In this document: one piece after another, positions 19,173 to 28,470 of the stretch
How positions within the stretch are numbered: the first letter of the stretch is position 1
Layout: each line of letters opens with the position of its first letter
NCBI GenBank assembly: GCA_001314655.1
Contig: LJSF01000041.1
Coordinates: 1-64,000 of the forward strand
Reading direction: 5' to 3'
Source of the DNA: Rhodobacteraceae bacterium HLUCCA08
GTDB lineage: Bacteria > Pseudomonadota > Alphaproteobacteria > Rhodobacterales > Rhodobacteraceae
Length of the DNA stretch: 64,000 bases
Made by a program: the position numbers and the translations under genes
Notes under the pieces: generated by a model
Database searches by the model: none
Told to the model about the DNA's origin: nothing
Seen by the model: the letters and a program-made list of their open reading frames with translations, nothing else

Positions 19173-19675
19173 GGCAGGACCTCCGCCGCCATCCGGCCCC
19201 GGCGCCCGTCGATCACCCGCACGGCGATCGCCTCGCCCGGCAGCAGATCGGCCAGGCCGGATCGGCGCAGCACTTCGATATGGATGAACACGTCGGCCTC
19301 GAAGCCGAAGACATTGGCAAAGCCGAAGCCCTTGGACTTGTCGAACCATTTCACCCGCGCCGGCTCCAGCGGCAATGCGGCAAGGGCCGCGGCATCAAGA
19401 TGCGCGAAATCCGCCAGCGCACCGGTCGGCGCGCTGTCGACAAGACGGATCGCATGGACCTCGGTCGCCTGAAGCCCACGCTCGGTTTCCTGCACCGACA
19501 ACTCGATCTCGGCCCCGTCGGCGACGGAGCTCTGGCCAAAATTGCGCAGCACATTGGCGTGCAATAGGATGTCCGGTCCACCATCCTCGGAAACAACAAA
19601 ACCAAAACCTTTGGCGGGGTCGAACCATTTTACGTGCCCCCGAAGGACACGCGTCTGGTGCGTATCGTCAGTCAT
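19151..19675 (-). CDS. Cold-shock protein with two CSD domains
   Basis: The 174-residue protein has two complete cold-shock domains instead of the one in CspA. Domain 1 (residues about 10-76) has RNP1 KGFGFV at 22-27 and RNP2 DILLH at 35-39. Domain 2 (about 105-168) has KGFGFA at 115-120 and DVFIH at 128-132. An Ala-rich linker joins them. Such proteins bind single-stranded RNA or DNA and melt secondary structure. The 123-base gap to the pdxH stop upstream likely holds its promoter and leader. DUF192 follows with overlap. Confidence 0.92.
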   Translation of the reverse strand: MTDDTHQTRVLRGHVKWFDPAKGFGFVVSEDGGPDILLHANVLRNFGQSSVADGAEIELSVQETERGLQATEVHAIRLVDSAPTGALADFAHLDAAALAALPLEPARVKWFDKSKGFGFANVFGFEADVFIHIEVLRRSGLADLLPGEAIAVRVIDGRRGRMAAEVLPWEAGQA

Positions 19676-19798
19676 TCAGTTCAGTCCCTGGCCGGCGGTC
19701 CCCATCCCGTCCGGCACTAATCCCTGTCCATTGACTTGCAGTCACGGAGAAATGATTCAAGAGGAAAATCCGTTAAGATGGATATCGAAAAGGATAGG

Positions 19799-20404
19799 TC
19801 AGGGATTGAGCCGAGTCACGGTCCATCCCCCTTCACCACTCTGCCGCGACCACCGGAAACGGTCATGCAACCGGAAGGCCCCATCCGCCCAGAACTCGAT
19901 CTCGACGGGACGGAGCCTGTAGCCGCCCCAATGGGGTGGCCGCGGCGGGTTGGGGCCCAGACGGGCGGTGACCCGCGCCACCTCGGCCATCAATGCGGCG
20001 CGCGACGCCAGCGGCTGCGATTGATGGCTGGCCCAGGCGCCAAGCCGGCTTTTCAGGCTGCGCGAGGCGAAATAGGCATCCGCCAGCGGCCCGTCTTCGC
20101 GGGTCACGGTGCCGCGCACCCGAATCTGTCGACGCAGGCTTTTCCAATGCATCACGAAAGCGGCCTTGCCGGCCTGCTCGAGCTCGGCGGCCTTGGCGCT
20201 TTGGTAATTGGTGTAGAACACGAAGGCGTCGTCCTCGATCTCTTTCAGCAGAACCATGCGCGCGTTCGGCAGCCCGTCGGCATCCACCGTCGACAAGGCG
20301 ATGGCATTCGGATCGTTGGGCTCGGTCGCCTCGGCCTCGGCCAGCCAGGCCCGGGCGATGGCGAAAGGATCGTCGCCGGCGAAGATATCGCTGCGTTCGC
20401 TCAT
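19799..20404 (-). CDS. pdxH: Pyridoxamine 5'-phosphate oxidase
   Basis: The FMN enzyme makes pyridoxal 5'-phosphate from pyridoxine or pyridoxamine phosphate using oxygen. The 201-residue protein is complete: it has [51 protein letters not shown] and, near the end, [16 protein letters not shown] with the substrate-binding RLHDR and the final WTVTRLNP. It is divergent from fabI over 146 bases. cspA and DUF192 lie downstream on the same strand, but 123 bases separate them. Confidence 0.96.
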   Translation of the reverse strand: MSERSDIFAGDDPFAIARAWLAEAEATEPNDPNAIALSTVDADGLPNARMVLLKEIEDDAFVFYTNYQSAKAAELEQAGKAAFVMHWKSLRRQIRVRGTVTREDGPLADAYFASRSLKSRLGAWASHQSQPLASRAALMAEVARVTARLGPNPPRPPHWGGYRLRPVEIEFWADGAFRLHDRFRWSRQSGEGGWTVTRLNP

Positions 20405-20550
20405 TTCGGGCCTCCTGCTCTGGGCGTACGGGCAACACTTGACGTGCGGCCCGTGCGCGTCAAGGGCCGCGACGCGTCTTGATGCCCTGTGGTCAATCGC
20501 CTACACCACCTCATCACCAGAACAGGCCGAACGGCCGAGGGGGACGGAGC

Positions 20551-21357
<807 letters not shown>

Positions 21358-21394
21358 CCCAGCGCCCGGCGCACAGATGCCAAGGAGAGTGCCC

Positions 21395-21907
21395 ATGAGC
21401 CCCGCCGCCGACCGCCTGCCCCACGAAAAGGGCTTCCATGTCAGCTGGGACCAGATCCACCGCGACAGCCGGGCGCTGGCCTGGCGGCTTGATGGCCAGG
21501 GCCCCGATGACGGCGGCTGGCGCGCGGTCGTCGCGATCACCCGCGGCGGCATGGCCCCGGCGATGATCGTCGCCCGCGAACTCGACATCCGCACCGTCGA
21601 CACGATCAGCGTCAAGTCCTACGACCACCAGGACCGGACCGAGGCCAAGGTCCTGAAATCGCCCGATGCGCAGATGATGGGCGACGGCACCGGCATCCTG
21701 GTCGTCGACGACCTGGTCGATACCGGCAAGACCCTGGAACTGGTGCGCAGCCTTTATCCCAAGGCGCATTTCGCCACCGTCTATGCCAAGCCGAAAGGCG
21801 AGGTCCAGGTCGATACCTTCATCACCGGGGTCAGCCAGGATACCTGGATCTTCTTTCCCTGGGACATGGCGCTGCAATATGTCGAACCCTACCGGGGCAA
21901 GGACTGA
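21395..21907 (+). CDS. gpt: Xanthine phosphoribosyltransferase
   Basis: The enzyme salvages xanthine and guanine to XMP and GMP with PRPP. The ATG at 21395 is chosen over that at 21377 because AAGGAGAG lies just before it; the product has 170 residues. The PRPP-binding signature [13 protein letters not shown] is at residues 101-113 and the pyrophosphate loop ITRGGM at about 49-53. The W-rich C-terminus ([13 protein letters not shown]) is typical of the XGPRT group. Confidence 0.93.
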   Translation: MSPAADRLPHEKGFHVSWDQIHRDSRALAWRLDGQGPDDGGWRAVVAITRGGMAPAMIVARELDIRTVDTISVKSYDHQDRTEAKVLKSPDAQMMGDGTGILVVDDLVDTGKTLELVRSLYPKAHFATVYAKPKGEVQVDTFITGVSQDTWIFFPWDMALQYVEPYRGKD

Positions 21908-21962
21908 CCCCGCCACCGGATCGGCCCGCAGCCGCCGCACTGGGTAGCGCCCCACCCCCCAT

Positions 21963-22031
21963 GCCTTTGTCCCGAAAATACCTCGGGGTCCGGGGCAGCG
22001 CCCCGGCGGCGGGTCCGGCCCGCAGGGCCGG
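21963..22031. repeat. Dispersed intergenic GC-rich repeat, copy 2
   Basis: This copy shares GCCTTTGTCCC, AAATACCTCGGGG and the hairpin GGGGC-AGC-GCCCC with copy 1 at 13641-13717. A second stem, GGTCCGGCCC/GCAGGGCCGG-like, follows. It sits between gpt and the aminotransferase gene, 55 bases after the gpt stop. Confidence 0.65.
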
Positions 22032-22051
22032 AAACGAACAGGAACAGGATC

Positions 22052-23227
22052 ATGACCCAGTCGCGCACCGCCGCCACCTTCGCCCCCCCGGTGATGGAGG
22101 CCCGCCGCTGGCTGCACGGTCTGTCCTTTCCCGCCGACCGGCCGCTGATCAATGTCAGCCAGGCCGCGCCCGTCGACCCGCCGCCCGAGGCGCTGCGGGC
22201 CGAGATCGCCCGGGTCGCGCTGGAGGATCCCAGCGCCCATCTCTATGGTCCCGACCTTGGTCTGCCGGCCTTGCGGGCCGAGGTCGCGGCGCGGTTCTCG
22301 GCCGATTACGGCGGTCAGGTCGCGCCGGCCCAGGTCGCGATCACCGCCGGATGCAACCAGGCCTTCACCGCCGCAATCGCCGCGCTCTGCGGCGAAGGGG
22401 ATGAGGTTCTGCTGCCAACCCCCTGGTATTTCAATCACAAGATGTGGCTCGACATGTCGGGTGTCGGCGCCATCCCGTTGCCGACCGGGGCGGACCTGAT
22501 CCCCGATGCCGACCATGCGGCGGCCCTGATCACCGACCGGACCCGGGCCATCGTGCTGGTGACGCCGAACAATCCCGGCGGCGTCGAATACCCCGCCGCC
22601 ACCGTCGCCGCCTTCTTCGATCTGGCCCGCGCCCATGGCCTTGCGCTGATCATCGACGAAACCTATCGGGATTTCGACAGCCGCCCCGGCGCCCCCCATG
22701 ATCTGCTGACGCGCCCCGATTGGGACGACACGCTGGTCCTGCTCTATTCCTTCTCCAAGGCGTATCGGCTGACCGGGCACCGGGTCGGCGCCCTGATCGG
22801 ATCCCCCGCCTTGCTGGCCGAGGCCGAGAAATTCCTCGATACGGTCACGATCTGCCCGGCCCAGCTGGGCCAACACGCGGCGCTTTGGGGGATGCGCAAC
22901 CTCGGCCAGTGGCTGGCCGGCGAACGGGCCGAGATCCTCGACCGCCGCGCCGCCCTGGAGACCGGCTTCGCCCCGCTGGCCGCGCAGGGCTGGCAGCTGC
23001 TGGGCTGCGGCGCCTATTTCGCCTATGTCGCGCATCCCTTCGATCTGCCCTCCGACGATCTGGCCCGGCGCCTGGTCGCCGAGGCCGGGGTGCTGCTGCT
23101 GCCCGGCACCATGTTCACGCCCGACGGCGACGCCTTCGGCGCCCGGACCCTGCGCATCGCCTTCGCCAATATCGACCGTGCCGGGATCGGCATTCTGATC
23201 GACAGGCTCTCGGCCTGGCGGCCCTGA
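22052..23227 (+). CDS. PLP-dependent class I/II aminotransferase
   Basis: The protein has 391 residues and is a fold-type I aminotransferase. It shows the YGPDLGLPALR substrate-side motif, NxPGG loop TPNNPGG, the PLP aspartate in IIDETYRDF, and the Schiff-base lysine K236 in SFSKAYRLTGHRVG, plus the late arginine in ARTLRIAFAN. The amino-acid specificity is not evident from sequence; aspartate/aromatic-like transaminases are the nearest group. It begins just after a dispersed repeat and is followed 66 bases later by ppiD. Confidence 0.85.
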   Translation: MTQSRTAATFAPPVMEARRWLHGLSFPADRPLINVSQAAPVDPPPEALRAEIARVALEDPSAHLYGPDLGLPALRAEVAARFSADYGGQVAPAQVAITAGCNQAFTAAIAALCGEGDEVLLPTPWYFNHKMWLDMSGVGAIPLPTGADLIPDADHAAALITDRTRAIVLVTPNNPGGVEYPAATVAAFFDLARAHGLALIIDETYRDFDSRPGAPHDLLTRPDWDDTLVLLYSFSKAYRLTGHRVGALIGSPALLAEAEKFLDTVTICPAQLGQHAALWGMRNLGQWLAGERAEILDRRAALETGFAPLAAQGWQLLGCGAYFAYVAHPFDLPSDDLARRLVAEAGVLLLPGTMFTPDGDAFGARTLRIAFANIDRAGIGILIDRLSAWRP

Positions 23228-23293
23228 GATCGCTTGCACGCCTCGCGCGCCCCCCTTAGACAGGGCGGAAACCGCAGGCAGGAGCACCCGGTC

Positions 23294-25135
23294 ATGGCCA
23301 AATCCAAAACCTCCAGCACCTTCGTCTGGATCGCCGCCGGGGTCCTGGTGGTCGGTGCGTTCGGGTTCGGCGCCACCGGGCTCAGCGGCAATATCCGTTC
23401 GATCGGCACGGTCGGGGCGCTCGAGGTGTCGGCCAATCACTATGCCTTCCAGCTGCAGCAGGAATTGCGGGCGCAATCGGTCGATGCGGGCCGCGCGGTG
23501 TCGTTTCCGGACGCGCTGCAGGCAGGTCTGCCCGACCGGGTGCTGGCCCGCCTCGTCACCGCGCGGGTCTTCGACAACGAGGCCCACGGCCTTGGCCTGT
23601 CGGTCGGCGATACCGAAGTGCGCGAGATGATCGTGAACGACCCCGCCTTCATCGGCCCGTCGGGTTTCGATCGCCAGGTTTATGCCGAACAGCTGGCCCG
23701 TGCCGGCCTGAACGAGGCCGATTACGAAGCGTCGTTGCGCGATGACAGCGCCCGCACCCTGCTGCAGGCCGCGATCGCCTCGGGCATGCCCGAACCTGCG
23801 GTCCTGGCCGACGAACTGGCGCTCTATATCGGCCAGTTGCGCGACATCACCTGGGCCAGCCTGGACGAAACGATGCTCGACGCGCCGGTCCCGGACCCCT
23901 CGGACGACGATCTGCGCGCCTTCCACACCGACAATCCCGACCTGTTCACCACGCCCGAAACCCGGGCCGTGACCTATGCCTGGCTGTCGCCGGACATGCT
24001 GGCCGACCAGTCCGGTATCGGGGACGAGGATCTGCGCGAGGTCTACGAGGAACGGATCGACGACTACGTCCTGCCCGAGCGGCGCCTTGTCGAACGGCTG
24101 GTCTTTTCCGACGAGGCCGCAGCCCGGGCCGCGCTGGACGCGATCGCCGCCGGAGAGACCGATTTCGATACCCTGGTGGCCGAACGCGGCCTGACGCTGG
24201 ACGATGTCGATATCGGCGACGTCTCCGAGGACGCGCTGGGCGAGGCCGGCCCGGCCGTCTTCGCCGCCGAGCCGGGTGAGGTCACGGGCCCTGCCCCATC
24301 CGAATTCGGCCCGGCGCTGTTTCGCATGAACGCGATCCTGTCGGCCCAGGAGACCACCTTCGAAGAGGTCCGCGACGACCTGTTCGACGAGGTCGCCTCG
24401 ATCGCGGCGTCCCGGCAGATCGTCGAACAGGCCGAACCGATCAGCAACCTGCTGGTCGGCGGCGCGCGGCTCGAGGATCTGGCCGAGCAGACCCCGATGG
24501 AGCTTGGCACGATCGAGGTCACCGCCGACAGCATCGACGGCATCGCCGCCTATGACGCCTTTCGCGACCGGGTCGCCGCCACCGACCCCGGCGATTATCC
24601 CGAATTGTTCGAACTGGCCGATGGCGGGCTCGTGGCGCTGCGGGTGGACGCGTTGCGCGCCCCCGAACTGCAGGAGTTCGAGACCGTGCGCGACGCGGTC
24701 GCCGAGGCCTGGGCCGCCGAGGCGCGCCTGCGCGCGATCCGCGACCGCGCCGCCGAAATCGCCGCGCGGATCACCCCCGACACCGAATTCACCGATCTGG
24801 GCCTCGACAGCGCCATCGCCGAACGCGACCTGACCCGGCGCAGTTTCCTGGCCGATGCGCCGCCGGGCTTCATGGCCGAGGTCTTCGACATGGAACCGGA
24901 CGAGGTCCGCGTGCTGGAGACCGAAACCGGCGCCGTGATCCTGCGGCTCGACACGATCAGGGCCGCCGATCCCGAGGATACGTCCGTGGCCGCCGAACGC
25001 GACAGCATCGCCAGCACCGCCGGCGGCGGCATGGCCCAGGACATGCTGCAGCTCTATGCCGATGCGATCCAGCGTCGGACCGAGATCCGGATCGACGATG
25101 CCGCGGTCCAGGCCGTGCACAATTCCTTCCGGTGA
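23294..25135 (+). CDS. PpiD-like periplasmic folding factor (SurA N-terminal/PPIase)
   Basis: The protein has 613 residues. A membrane anchor lies at residues 10-28 with an N-terminal Lys-rich start, so the body faces the periplasm. It is organised like PpiD: a SurA_N-type helical chaperone region, a central rotamase (parvulin) region and a long acidic C-terminal helix-rich part (many DExx repeats). Parvulin active-site motifs are weak, as in many PpiD proteins that act mainly as chaperones for outgoing outer-membrane proteins. The ATG at 23294 is preceded by AGGAG. trpE starts 4 bases after its stop, so the two are one transcription unit. Confidence 0.82.
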   Translation: MAKSKTSSTFVWIAAGVLVVGAFGFGATGLSGNIRSIGTVGALEVSANHYAFQLQQELRAQSVDAGRAVSFPDALQAGLPDRVLARLVTARVFDNEAHGLGLSVGDTEVREMIVNDPAFIGPSGFDRQVYAEQLARAGLNEADYEASLRDDSARTLLQAAIASGMPEPAVLADELALYIGQLRDITWASLDETMLDAPVPDPSDDDLRAFHTDNPDLFTTPETRAVTYAWLSPDMLADQSGIGDEDLREVYEERIDDYVLPERRLVERLVFSDEAAARAALDAIAAGETDFDTLVAERGLTLDDVDIGDVSEDALGEAGPAVFAAEPGEVTGPAPSEFGPALFRMNAILSAQETTFEEVRDDLFDEVASIAASRQIVEQAEPISNLLVGGARLEDLAEQTPMELGTIEVTADSIDGIAAYDAFRDRVAATDPGDYPELFELADGGLVALRVDALRAPELQEFETVRDAVAEAWAAEARLRAIRDRAAEIAARITPDTEFTDLGLDSAIAERDLTRRSFLADAPPGFMAEVFDMEPDEVRVLETETGAVILRLDTIRAADPEDTSVAAERDSIASTAGGGMAQDMLQLYADAIQRRTEIRIDDAAVQAVHNSFR

Positions 25136-25139
25136 CGCC

Positions 25140-26648
25140 ATGGCCCTGACCCCGGATTTCGACAGCTTCGCCAAGGGATACGAGGCCGGCCGGGCCCAGG
25201 TCGTCTATACGCGCCTGGCCGCCGACCTGGACACGCCGGTGTCGCTGATGCTGAAACTGACCGGTGCCGGCCGCGATGCCTTCATCCTCGAAAGCGTCAC
25301 CGGCGGAGAGGTCCGCGGACGCTATTCGATCATCGGCATGAAACCCGACCTGATCTGGGAATGCCGCGGGCACGGCTCGCGCATCAACCGCCAGGCCCGA
25401 TACGATGCCGCGGCCTTTGTCGATCTTCCCGGCGACCCGCTCGACGCCCTCCGCGCGCTGCTGGACGAAAGCCGGATCGACCTGCCCGAAGGGCTGCCGG
25501 CCGCCAGTGCGGGGCTGTTCGGCTATCTGGGCTATGACATGGTCCGGCTGGTCGAACGCCTGCCGGATGTGAACCCGGACCCGCTGGACCTGCCCGACGC
25601 GGTGCTGATGCGGCCCTCGGTCGTCGCGGTGCTGGACGGGGTCAAGGGCGACGTGATCCTGGTCGCGCCGGCCTATGTGCAGGACGGGGTCAGCGCCCGC
25701 GCCGCCTATGCCCAGGCCGCCGAGCGGGTGATGGATGCCGAACGCGCCCTGGAACATCCCCTGCCCCTGCCGACACGGGAGCTGGGCGAGGCGCAGGAGG
25801 ACGGCGCGCCGGTCAGCAACTTCACCCGCGACGGCTACAAGGCCGCCGTGAACAAGGCCAAGGACTATATCCGTGCCGGCGACATCTTTCAGGTCGTGCC
25901 GTCGCAGCGCTGGACCCAGACATTCCGGGCGCCGCCGTTTTCGCTGTATCGCAGCCTGCGGCGCACCAACCCCTCGCCCTTCATGTTCTTTTTCAACTTC
26001 GGCCCCTACCAGGTGATCGGCGCCAGCCCGGAAATCCTGGTCCGGGTCTTCGGCTCCGAGGTCACGATCCGCCCGATCGCCGGCACACGGCCGCGCGGCG
26101 CCACCCCGCAAGAGGATGACGCGCTGCAGGCCGACCTGCTGGCCGATGAAAAGGAATGCGCCGAACACCTGATGCTGCTGGACCTGGGCCGCAACGACGT
26201 GGGCCGGGTGGCGAAAATCGGCACCGTCCGCCCGACCGAGGATTTCATCGTCGAACGCTACAGCCACGTGATGCATATCGTCAGCAACGTGGTGGGCGAG
26301 CTCCGCGATGACCAGGACGCCTTGTCGGCGCTGCTGGCCGGCCTGCCCGCGGGCACGGTTTCGGGCGCGCCCAAGGTCCGGGCGATGCAGATCATCGACG
26401 AGCTGGAGCCCGAGAAGCGCGGCGTCTATGGCGGCGGCGTCGGCTATTTCAGCGCCGGCGGCGACATGGACATGTGCATCGCCCTGCGCACCGCCGTGCT
26501 CAAGGGCACCGATCTGTATATCCAGGCCGGCGGCGGCGTTGTCCATGACAGCGATCCGGAGGCCGAATACATGGAGACGGTGCACAAATCCAACGCGATC
26601 CGCCGGGCGGCGGCGGATGCGGCGATGTTCCGGGACACGACGAACTGA
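25140..26648 (+). CDS. trpE: Anthranilate synthase component I
   Basis: TrpE converts chorismate and ammonia (from TrpG) to anthranilate, the first step of tryptophan synthesis. The 502-residue protein begins with a regulatory region (LESVTGGEVRGRYSIIGM) and has the chorismate-binding core IAGTRPRGATPQEDD, KECAEHLMLLDLGRNDVGRV and AGLPAGTVSGAPKVRAMQ, with a GGGVGYFSAGGDMDMCIALR end. The start overlaps nothing but lies 4 bases from ppiD. Its partner trpG is 3.7 kb away at 30380. Confidence 0.95.
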   Translation: MALTPDFDSFAKGYEAGRAQVVYTRLAADLDTPVSLMLKLTGAGRDAFILESVTGGEVRGRYSIIGMKPDLIWECRGHGSRINRQARYDAAAFVDLPGDPLDALRALLDESRIDLPEGLPAASAGLFGYLGYDMVRLVERLPDVNPDPLDLPDAVLMRPSVVAVLDGVKGDVILVAPAYVQDGVSARAAYAQAAERVMDAERALEHPLPLPTRELGEAQEDGAPVSNFTRDGYKAAVNKAKDYIRAGDIFQVVPSQRWTQTFRAPPFSLYRSLRRTNPSPFMFFFNFGPYQVIGASPEILVRVFGSEVTIRPIAGTRPRGATPQEDDALQADLLADEKECAEHLMLLDLGRNDVGRVAKIGTVRPTEDFIVERYSHVMHIVSNVVGELRDDQDALSALLAGLPAGTVSGAPKVRAMQIIDELEPEKRGVYGGGVGYFSAGGDMDMCIALRTAVLKGTDLYIQAGGGVVHDSDPEAEYMETVHKSNAIRRAAADAAMFRDTTN

Positions 26649-26829
26649 GGCGGCCACCCGACGCCCGGGTCCTGGCTTTGCCCGCGCCGCGGCACGTTCC
26701 CCTGATCCGGTAGGCGCGCGCCCCGGACAGGGGCGTCGCGCGCGCGGGGTTTCAGCTCGTCAAACCGCCCCGGGGCGACCCGCGCCTGGCCACGATCGAC
26801 GCGCGCGGGACTGATCCCGGCCGCGCCGC

Positions 26830-28110
26830 TCAGGCGGCCTTGCTGCGGCGCGGGCGGCGCCGCTTGCCTGCGGGTCTGGAGGCGCCGTCCTGCGGCTTGG
26901 CCTGACGGGCCGGTCCGGCGCCCGGACCGCCACGCCCGCGCCCGCCGCCGCGGCCGGACTTGGCCGGGGCCTTGACCGAGGCCGGACGGCTGCCCGCCGA
27001 CACCGGGATCTCGATCTTCATCAGACGCTCGATCTGGGTCAGCAGGTCGACCTCTTCGGCGCAGCACAGGGCGATCGCCTCGCCCTCGCGGCCGGCGCGG
27101 GCGGTGCGGCCGATCCGGTGGACGTAATTGTCCGGAACCTCGGGCAGGTCGTAGTTGATCACATAGGCCACGCCCGGAATGTCGATGCCGCGGGCGGCGA
27201 CGTCGGTGGCGACCAGCACGCCGATCTTGCCGTCGCGGAAGCTCTTGATCGCGCGGTCCCGCTGGCCCTGGCTCTTGTTGCCGTGGATCGAATCCGCGTT
27301 GAAACCATCGGCCCGCAGCCCCTTCATCAGCTTTTCCGCGCCATGTTTGGTGCGGGCAAAGACCAGGGTCAGGGCGCCGGGGTCGCGGCTCAGGATCTCG
27401 CGCAGGCGGGCGGGTTTGCCCGGCTTGTCGACGAATTGCACCGATTGGGTGATCTTGTCGGCCGCCTTGCCCGGCGGCGCGACCTGCACCCGGCGCGGAT
27501 TGTCCAGGTAGGCGCGGCTCAGCTCCTCCATCTGTTTCGGCATCGTGGCCGAGAACAGCATGGTCTGGCGCGGCGTGCCCAGGGCCGGGGCGATCCGGCG
27601 CAGGGCGTGGATGAAGCCCATGTCGAGCATCTGGTCGGCCTCGTCCAGCACCAGGTGGCGCACCTGTCCCAGGTCGACGGCGCGGCGATCCATCAGGTCG
27701 ATCAGCCGGCCGGGCGTGGCCACCAGGATATCGGTGCCCCGGGCCAGCTGGCCGACCTGGCGGTTGATCGACTGGCCCCCGACGACCAGGGTGATGCGCA
27801 GTTTCGTGTCTTCGGACAGGCCGCGCAGGGCCTCGGCGATCTGGTTGACCAGCTCGCGCGTCGGCGCAAGGATCAGCGCCCGCGCGGTCTTGGGCGCGGG
27901 CCGACCCGGGGCCGCCAGCAGATGGTCGATCAGCGGCAGGCCGAAGGCCAGCGTCTTGCCGGTTCCGGTCTGGGCCAGGCCGAGGATGTCATGCCCCTCC
28001 AGCGCCAGGGGAATCGCCTGGTTCTGGATCGGGGTGGGTTCCGAAAAACCGGCGCGTTCCAGCGCGGTGTTGAGCTGCGGCGCGAGGCCAAGCATGTCGA
28101 AATCGAACAA
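26830..28110 (-). CDS. DEAD-box RNA helicase (RhlE-like)
   Basis: The enzyme unwinds RNA duplexes with ATP. All core motifs are present: Q-motif GFSEPTPIQNQAIP, motif I AQTGTGKT (about residues 46-53), Ia PTRELVNQ, Ib TPGR, II DEAD, III SAT, and VI HRIGRTAR. The C-terminal tail is Gly/Arg/Lys-rich (SGRGGGRGRGG ending RRRPRRSKAA), typical of the RhlE group and likely an RNA-binding extension. I place the start at a TTG (28110) because AAGGA lies 6 bases before it and the product MFDFDMLGL matches the family N-terminus; an ATG at 28158 would add 16 unlikely residues. Protein length is 426. Confidence 0.92.
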   Translation of the reverse strand: MFDFDMLGLAPQLNTALERAGFSEPTPIQNQAIPLALEGHDILGLAQTGTGKTLAFGLPLIDHLLAAPGRPAPKTARALILAPTRELVNQIAEALRGLSEDTKLRITLVVGGQSINRQVGQLARGTDILVATPGRLIDLMDRRAVDLGQVRHLVLDEADQMLDMGFIHALRRIAPALGTPRQTMLFSATMPKQMEELSRAYLDNPRRVQVAPPGKAADKITQSVQFVDKPGKPARLREILSRDPGALTLVFARTKHGAEKLMKGLRADGFNADSIHGNKSQGQRDRAIKSFRDGKIGVLVATDVAARGIDIPGVAYVINYDLPEVPDNYVHRIGRTARAGREGEAIALCCAEEVDLLTQIERLMKIEIPVSAGSRPASVKAPAKSGRGGGRGRGGPGAGPARQAKPQDGASRPAGKRRRPRRSKAA

Positions 28111-28470
28111 TTCGTGTCCTTTACAGGGCCGAACCGGCATCCCGCCGGTGGCCGACAAGGCCGCGCATCAGGCGCGGCGCACAAGGTTTCCGCGCTGGCA
28201 CTGAACGAGCGGGCCTGTCCCGCCCCGTCCGGCCGTCGCGTCAGAACCCTGCGTGATGGGGAACTTGATCTGGCGGACGCTGTCGGCCGCTCGGAACCTT
28301 CCGAGGGGCCTGGGCTTGCTCACGCGGCAGCGCAGCGTCCTGGGGCGCATATGGGCCATCGGGCGGGCTTTGTCCAGCGCGCAATGCCCCCGCGCCGCAG
28401 GTCTTGGTCGCGGCGATGTCCGGCGGCCACGGTCGCCGCCAATCAGCGCGCACCGGCGCGGCCTTGCGGA
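28111..28470. other. Helicase upstream region, no gene seen
   Basis: The 360 bases between the helicase start and the stop of the YibQ-like gene hold only short frames without good codon bias. A 7-bp hairpin (GCCGCGC/GCGCGGC, 28160-28178) lies close to the helicase start. The helicase promoter and 5' leader are expected here, but I cannot pick a clear -35/-10 pair. Confidence 0.5.

Noticed and set aside
25100-25180. Trp leader peptide or attenuator before trpE
   Set aside because: trpE starts 4 bases after ppiD, so there is no room for a leader. No Trp-rich short frame was seen ahead of trpG either.
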